Origin: Vibrio galatheae
GTDB lineage: Bacteria > Pseudomonadota > Gammaproteobacteria > Enterobacterales > Vibrionaceae
NCBI RefSeq assembly: GCF_000967545.1
Contig: NZ_JXXV01000018.1
Coordinates: 186,001 to 250,000 of the forward strand
Direction of reading: 5' to 3'
Length of the DNA stretch: 64,000 nucleotides
Shown: positions 62,309 through 64,000 of the stretch, piece by piece
How positions within the stretch are numbered: position 1 is the stretch's first letter
Layout of the letters: each line of letters opens with the position of its first letter
The notes under the pieces: generated by a model
The model's database searches: none
Seen by the model: only the letters and a program-made list of their open reading frames with translations
What the model was told of the DNA's origin: nothing
Position numbers and translations under genes: made by a program

Positions 62309-62805
62309 TGTTCACCTTCCTCAATCGCCTTTAGTGCCTGTGCAACCACGCTCGCAACTGGCTGCCTTATGTCTATATGTAATGCCTCGGTGGTTGTCGG
62401 CTCACAGAGTGCCTCAAACTGACTTCTTAACATACTCTGACCATTGAAATAATGGTTGTCTCGTTTTTGATGTCTTGACCAAATGGTGTCAAAGTCACCC
62501 TTTAGAAAAACAATCACCAGTTGTGAATTATCCTTCCTCAAGATGTCTCGATACTCCGGTTTCAGCGCTGAGCACGCGATAACGGCTGAGTCATTTTCAA
62601 CGTAAACGCGATTTAATGTATGCAGCCAACCGAGACGATCCTCATCTGATAGCGGTATCCCTTGACGCATTTTCTCGACATTTTCCGCTGGATGGTAATC
62701 ATCACCATCGTAAAAAGGTAAGCCTAAGGACTTGGCAATTTCGCTACCTATCAGGCTCTTACCGCAACCTGATACGCCCATCACTAGAATTTTTTTTGCT
62801 TTCAT
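62305..62805 (-). CDS. gntK: Gluconokinase
   Basis: 166 residues; P-loop MGVSGCGKSLIGSEIA, FYDGDDYHPAENVEKMRQGI, PLSDEDRLGWLHTLNRVY, IACSALKPEYRDIL. Start codon region in 62800-62805. Coupled to gnd by a 4-base overlap. With GntR and the TRAP transporter next to it, this is the main gluconate-catabolic unit of the window. Confidence 0.95.
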   Translation of the reverse strand: MKAKKILVMGVSGCGKSLIGSEIAKSLGLPFYDGDDYHPAENVEKMRQGIPLSDEDRLGWLHTLNRVYVENDSAVIACSALKPEYRDILRKDNSQLVIVFLKGDFDTIWSRHQKRDNHYFNGQSMLRSQFEALCEPTTTEALHIDIRQPVASVVAQALKAIEEGEQ

Positions 62806-62884
62806 TGGACAATACTTTCCTTAGCCTTCACGCTCTCGTAAGGCGGTGTTCCAATCCGAATGTGAATAATTCATACCTGTGGAG

Positions 62885-64000
62885 TTACTTCCACCACATC
62901 GCTAAGTCAGGGAAAACAATCACCAGACTCAAAACAAACACCTGCAACGCGATAAATGGCAATAGTGAAGTGAATATTTCACCTAGGCTGATGTCTTTCG
63001 GCGCGACCGATTTTAAGTAAAAAGCCGCTGGGCCAAAGGGTGGCGACAAGAAAGAGACTTGCATATTCAAGCAGAACACAACACCAAACCAGATTGGGTC
63101 AAAACCGAGACCGGTAATGATAGGGACAAAAATCGGCATGGTTAACAAGGCGACACCAACCCAGTCAAGGAACATGCCTAGAACCAGCAGGATCACCATC
63201 ATAATGAGCAGCGTCCCCATAGCACTGCCACCACTTAGGCCAAGAATCACTTCTTCCACGAAGTTGATCCCGCCCATCAGGTTGTAGATGCCTACTAACG
63301 CACTCGCCCCAATACCAATCCACATGATCATGCCGCAAGTACGCATAGTGGCGATGGCACTTTCCTTAAGCATTTTGACATTCATTTCACCACGAATAAT
63401 CGCTGATATCATAATGCCGACCACGCCCAGTGCAGATGCTTCGGTCACCGACGCAATCCCGGTATATATGCTGCCTAGAACAACGGCAACTGACAACAGA
63501 GGGAAAAATAGCGCTTTAAAATAGCTTACTTCAGGCTCATCTTGCTCGTCACTGTCGCTTGGCAGTGGCGCAAGCGCAGGATTAAGCTTGCAGCGAATCA
63601 ATACATAAGCGATGTAGCAGCCAGCGAGTATAAACGCGGGTACGAACGAGGCTTTAAACAAGTCACCAATGGATACGCTCGCCGTCATACCATAGATAAT
63701 AAGTACGATGCTCGGAGGCAACATTGTACCCAGAGCGCCACCAGCACAAGTGGTACCTATCGCTAGTTTGCGGTCGTAACCTAACCGGAGCATTTGCGGT
63801 AGCGCTAAAATGCCGAGCAACACGGTTTCTCCGCCGATCACACCAGACATAGATGCCAGTAGCACCGCAACCAACAAAGTTTGCACCGCAACGCCGCCAC
63901 GAACTTTACGCCCAACCGACTTCATCGCGTCGAATAAGTCTTTGGCAATCCCGGAGCGATCGAGTAACGCTGCCATTAGGACAAACATTGGCACCGCTAA
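62885..64000 (-). CDS. TRAP transporter large permease (DctM type), cut by window end
   Basis: The C-terminal ~371 residues are visible; the frame is open to 64000, so the N-terminus is outside. About nine membrane helices with ETVLLGILALPQMLRLGYDR, GALGTMLPPSIVLIIYGM and SPPFGPAAFYLKSV, all standard DctM segments. Likely imports gluconate or a related sugar acid, from its position upstream of gntK-gnd (inference). The small subunit and binding protein would lie upstream, beyond the window. Confidence 0.9.
   Translation of the reverse strand, partial: LAVPMFVLMAALLDRSGIAKDLFDAMKSVGRKVRGGVAVQTLLVAVLLASMSGVIGGETVLLGILALPQMLRLGYDRKLAIGTTCAGGALGTMLPPSIVLIIYGMTASVSIGDLFKASFVPAFILAGCYIAYVLIRCKLNPALAPLPSDSDEQDEPEVSYFKALFFPLLSVAVVLGSIYTGIASVTEASALGVVGIMISAIIRGEMNVKMLKESAIATMRTCGMIMWIGIGASALVGIYNLMGGINFVEEVILGLSGGSAMGTLLIMMVILLVLGMFLDWVGVALLTMPIFVPIITGLGFDPIWFGVVFCLNMQVSFLSPPFGPAAFYLKSVAPKDISLGEIFTSLLPFIALQVFVLSLVIVFPDLAMWWK

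Overview
The window looks like a Vibrio chromosome. The strongest evidence is a quorum-sensing Qrr-type small RNA gene with a sigma-54 promoter and paired LuxO-like sites. A thermostable-hemolysin (delta-VPH type) gene, a GlyGly-CTERM trypsin-like protease, a DUF3012 lipoprotein and a VpsT-type regulator agree. In Vibrio cholerae, pst, the ShyA-type endopeptidase and gcv/glyA-2 lie on chromosome II, so this is probably secondary-chromosome sequence (inference). No insertion sequence, phage, CRISPR array or rRNA was seen. One tRNA gene is present.

Layout. 0-6.6 kb: a cut-off M23 endopeptidase, small housekeeping or unknown genes, a YjiH-type transporter and a diguanylate cyclase. 6.6-10.7 kb: a divergent curli locus (csgEFG against csgBA plus a small third gene) without an adjacent csgD. 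10.7-17.4 kb: pstSCAB with Pho boxes, a chemoreceptor and CheV. 17.5-21.4 kb: a decayed HD-GYP gene abutting an orphan rbsB, a duplicated-domain lipoprotein, a VpsT/CsgD-type regulator with a c-di-GMP-binding WLSR motif, and a secreted protease. 21.5-28.7 kb: glycine cleavage and one-carbon genes (gcvT, a XRE/cupin regulator, glyA, gcvH, gcvP) sharing an 18-nt operator-like element. 28.8-35.6 kb: an accessory stretch with an unknown coiled-coil membrane protein, a hybrid kinase, and two deletion scars in which divergent gene pairs have both lost their 5' halves. 35.6-42.1 kb: a compact seven-gene operon encoding a hemolysin/GNAT-like protein, AMP-forming ligase, heme-oxygenase-like diiron oxidase, SDR, periplasmic TPR protein, response regulator and sensor kinase, preceded by a PmrA-type direct repeat. 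42.1-47.2 kb: a threonine-aldolase-type lyase, amino-acid and metabolite exporters, and a PAS-GGDEF protein. 47.3-55.8 kb: a sugar ABC importer with its own gluconokinase, divergent from a LacI regulator and a GH94 phosphorylase. 55.9-59.5 kb: tRNA-Ser(UGA), a MaoC-type hydratase, an unknown protein and a DUF3612-type XRE regulator. 59.4-64 kb: the qrr gene, then gntR, gnd, gntK and a TRAP permease cut by the window end.

Themes. c-di-GMP and biofilm: two GGDEF proteins, curli and a VpsT-like regulator. Gluconate: the GH94/ABC/gluconokinase unit would fit uptake and phosphorolysis of an aldobionic acid to glucose-1-phosphate plus gluconate, and the nearby gntK-gnd-gntR-TRAP unit handles gluconate itself. 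The best candidate for an undescribed system is the seven-gene operon at 35.6-42.1 kb, which looks like a self-regulated, small acyl-derived metabolite pathway. Coordinates are from hand reading; no similarity search, folding or composition calculation was run.
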